This document shows, one piece after another, positions 43,461-44,039 of a DNA stretch of 44,039 nt. Within the stretch, counting starts at the first letter, position 1. Every line of letters starts with the position of its first letter. The DNA is taken from positions 1-44,039 of the forward strand of contig CAJVPP010000152.1 of the NCBI GenBank assembly GCA_910592005.1. Direction: 5' to 3'. The position numbers were made by a program, and so were the translations under genes. Source of the stretch: Funneliformis mosseae (lineage: Eukaryota; Glomeromycota; Glomeromycetes; Glomerales; Glomeraceae). The notes beneath the pieces were generated by a model that worked only from the letters and a program-made list of their open reading frames with translations, was not told where the DNA came from and ran no database searches.

Positions 43461-43897
43461 CACTAGTTGAAATCAAAAAATCAACCTAGCTGATTGGTAT
43501 ACACTAGAAATCAGCTAAGAATTAGCTAAAATTTGACCTATCTTATTTATAGCTGATTAGCATACGTCAAAAATCAGGTAAAATTTAACCTATCTTATTT
43601 ATAGCAAATTGATGTCTAATTTACATTTGATTGATATATATCAAAATAGGCTAAAATTTAATCTATCTTATTTATAATGATTTATATCCAATTGGCATAT
43701 ATTAGAAATCAGCCAAGAATTAGTTAAAATTTAACTTATCTTATTTATAACTGATTGACATCTGATTTATATCTAATTGATATTGTTAAATGGAATAACT
43801 TTTGAACTAATGATCAATATTTCGATGGAAATAGTATCATTAGAACCGTCTTGACGAGAGCTTTCCAACGAATATAAGCTCGACCTAATTGGACCAA
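43461..43897. repeat. CACTAGT-ended repeat block, relative of the 3073 element
   Basis: Begins CACTAGTTGAAATC and continues with four units around nACCTATCTTATTTATA (near 43541, 43589, 43660 and 43733), as in the left end of the 3073-5337 element. It then runs into the right copy of the 117-bp inverted repeat and stops at GGACCAA. The TA before CACTAG matches the TA after the right end of the 3073 element. Confidence 0.6.
43780..43897 (-). repeat. right copy of the 117-bp inverted repeat (partner 829-945)
   Basis: Inverse of the left copy, with TTGGTCC at the outer end and ATTGTTAAAT on the inside. It is the G+C-richer of the two (GGTCGAGC where the left copy has GATTAAGC). It directly abuts a 19-base T run. 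Confidence 0.75.
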
Positions 43898-44039
43898 TTT
43901 TTTTTTTTTTTTTTTTAAAGACGCGGTGATGCATTATTTTATTATGAAAATCAAATTCAGTAAAAAAAAATTACATGAAAATCCCAAGTGGGGTACAAAA
44001 GTAGAAAAATAAAACATGCTGTCTAATAATCTTCATTAG
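43898..44039 (-). mobile_element. 3' end of a poly(A)-tailed sequence, probably a LINE, entering from the right
   Basis: On the minus strand the sequence reads ...TACCCCACTTGGGATTTTC..., then AATAAAATAATGCATCACCG, CGTC, TTT and a run of 19 A (T run 43898-43916). A polyadenylation signal about 20 bases before a poly(A) tract is the mark of a reverse-transcribed insertion. The body lies outside the window, so LINE, SINE or processed pseudogene cannot be separated. Confidence 0.55.

Noticed and set aside
1..44039. Mitochondrial origin because of the extreme AT content
   Set aside because: There are spliceosomal GT-AG introns, TGA acting as stop in gene models, nuclear DNA transposons and no mitochondrial or tRNA genes.
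1..44039. tRNA or rRNA genes
   Set aside because: I looked for cloverleaf-like and rRNA-like segments by eye and saw none; a covariance-model scan would be needed to exclude them.

Overview
The window looks like a chromosome segment of a very AT-rich fungus, most likely an arbuscular mycorrhizal fungus (Glomeromycotina, Rhizophagus-like). The reasons are short GT-AG introns in genes with many exons, F-box/LRR and multicopy hypothetical families that I associate with those genomes, and long stretches of decayed transposon DNA. No species marker is present, so this is an inference. I ran no database search; family names rest on motifs I can read.

Only one gene looks fully intact: a ten-exon major facilitator transporter on the minus strand (8383-10840, 503 codons). 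A second, nine-exon gene (26186-28330) is intact apart from a one-base frameshift. These two lie in stretches of more ordinary base composition (8.4-10.9 kb and about 25.1-29.0 kb). Almost everything else is relic coding sequence and mobile DNA.

Layout: 1-565 is the 5' part of a retroelement-like ORF on the minus strand. 829-945 and 43780-43897 are about 91% identical inverted copies facing each other across 43 kb. 3073-5337 is a CACTAGT-ended element holding four tandem arrays. 7006-8035 is a broken gene of unknown function. 8383-10840 is the transporter, with a TA-flanked MITE in an intron. 13641-14291 and 16427-17502 are two non-autonomous hAT-type elements with satellite-like cores. 14.7-15.8 kb holds further small palindromic elements. 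16192-20098 is a relic primase-helicase (AEP primase fused to a D5-like SF3 helicase), 20507-21625 a relic tyrosine recombinase and 21820-22738 a relic coiled-coil gene, all on the plus strand. 22809-25016 holds two F-box/LRR pseudogenes in tandem. 29191-34255 holds four more relic genes. 34812-35821 and 40313-41826 are Tc1/mariner relics, and 42110-43340 is a pogo/Tigger relic. Three copies of one 165-bp MITE are scattered through 31.9-39.2 kb. The right edge is a poly(A)-tailed 3' end on the minus strand.

The most interesting part is 16.2-22.7 kb: a virus-like replication protein (primase plus SF3 helicase) followed on the same strand by a tyrosine recombinase. This combination is known from polinton-like viruses and virophages and suggests a self-replicating, integrating element, now dead. 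Its primase was broken by a hAT insertion exactly at the catalytic DxD-type motif, and the 8-bp target duplication is still readable. Most stop codons in the relics replace tryptophan, glutamine or arginine codons, the pattern expected from C-to-T decay.
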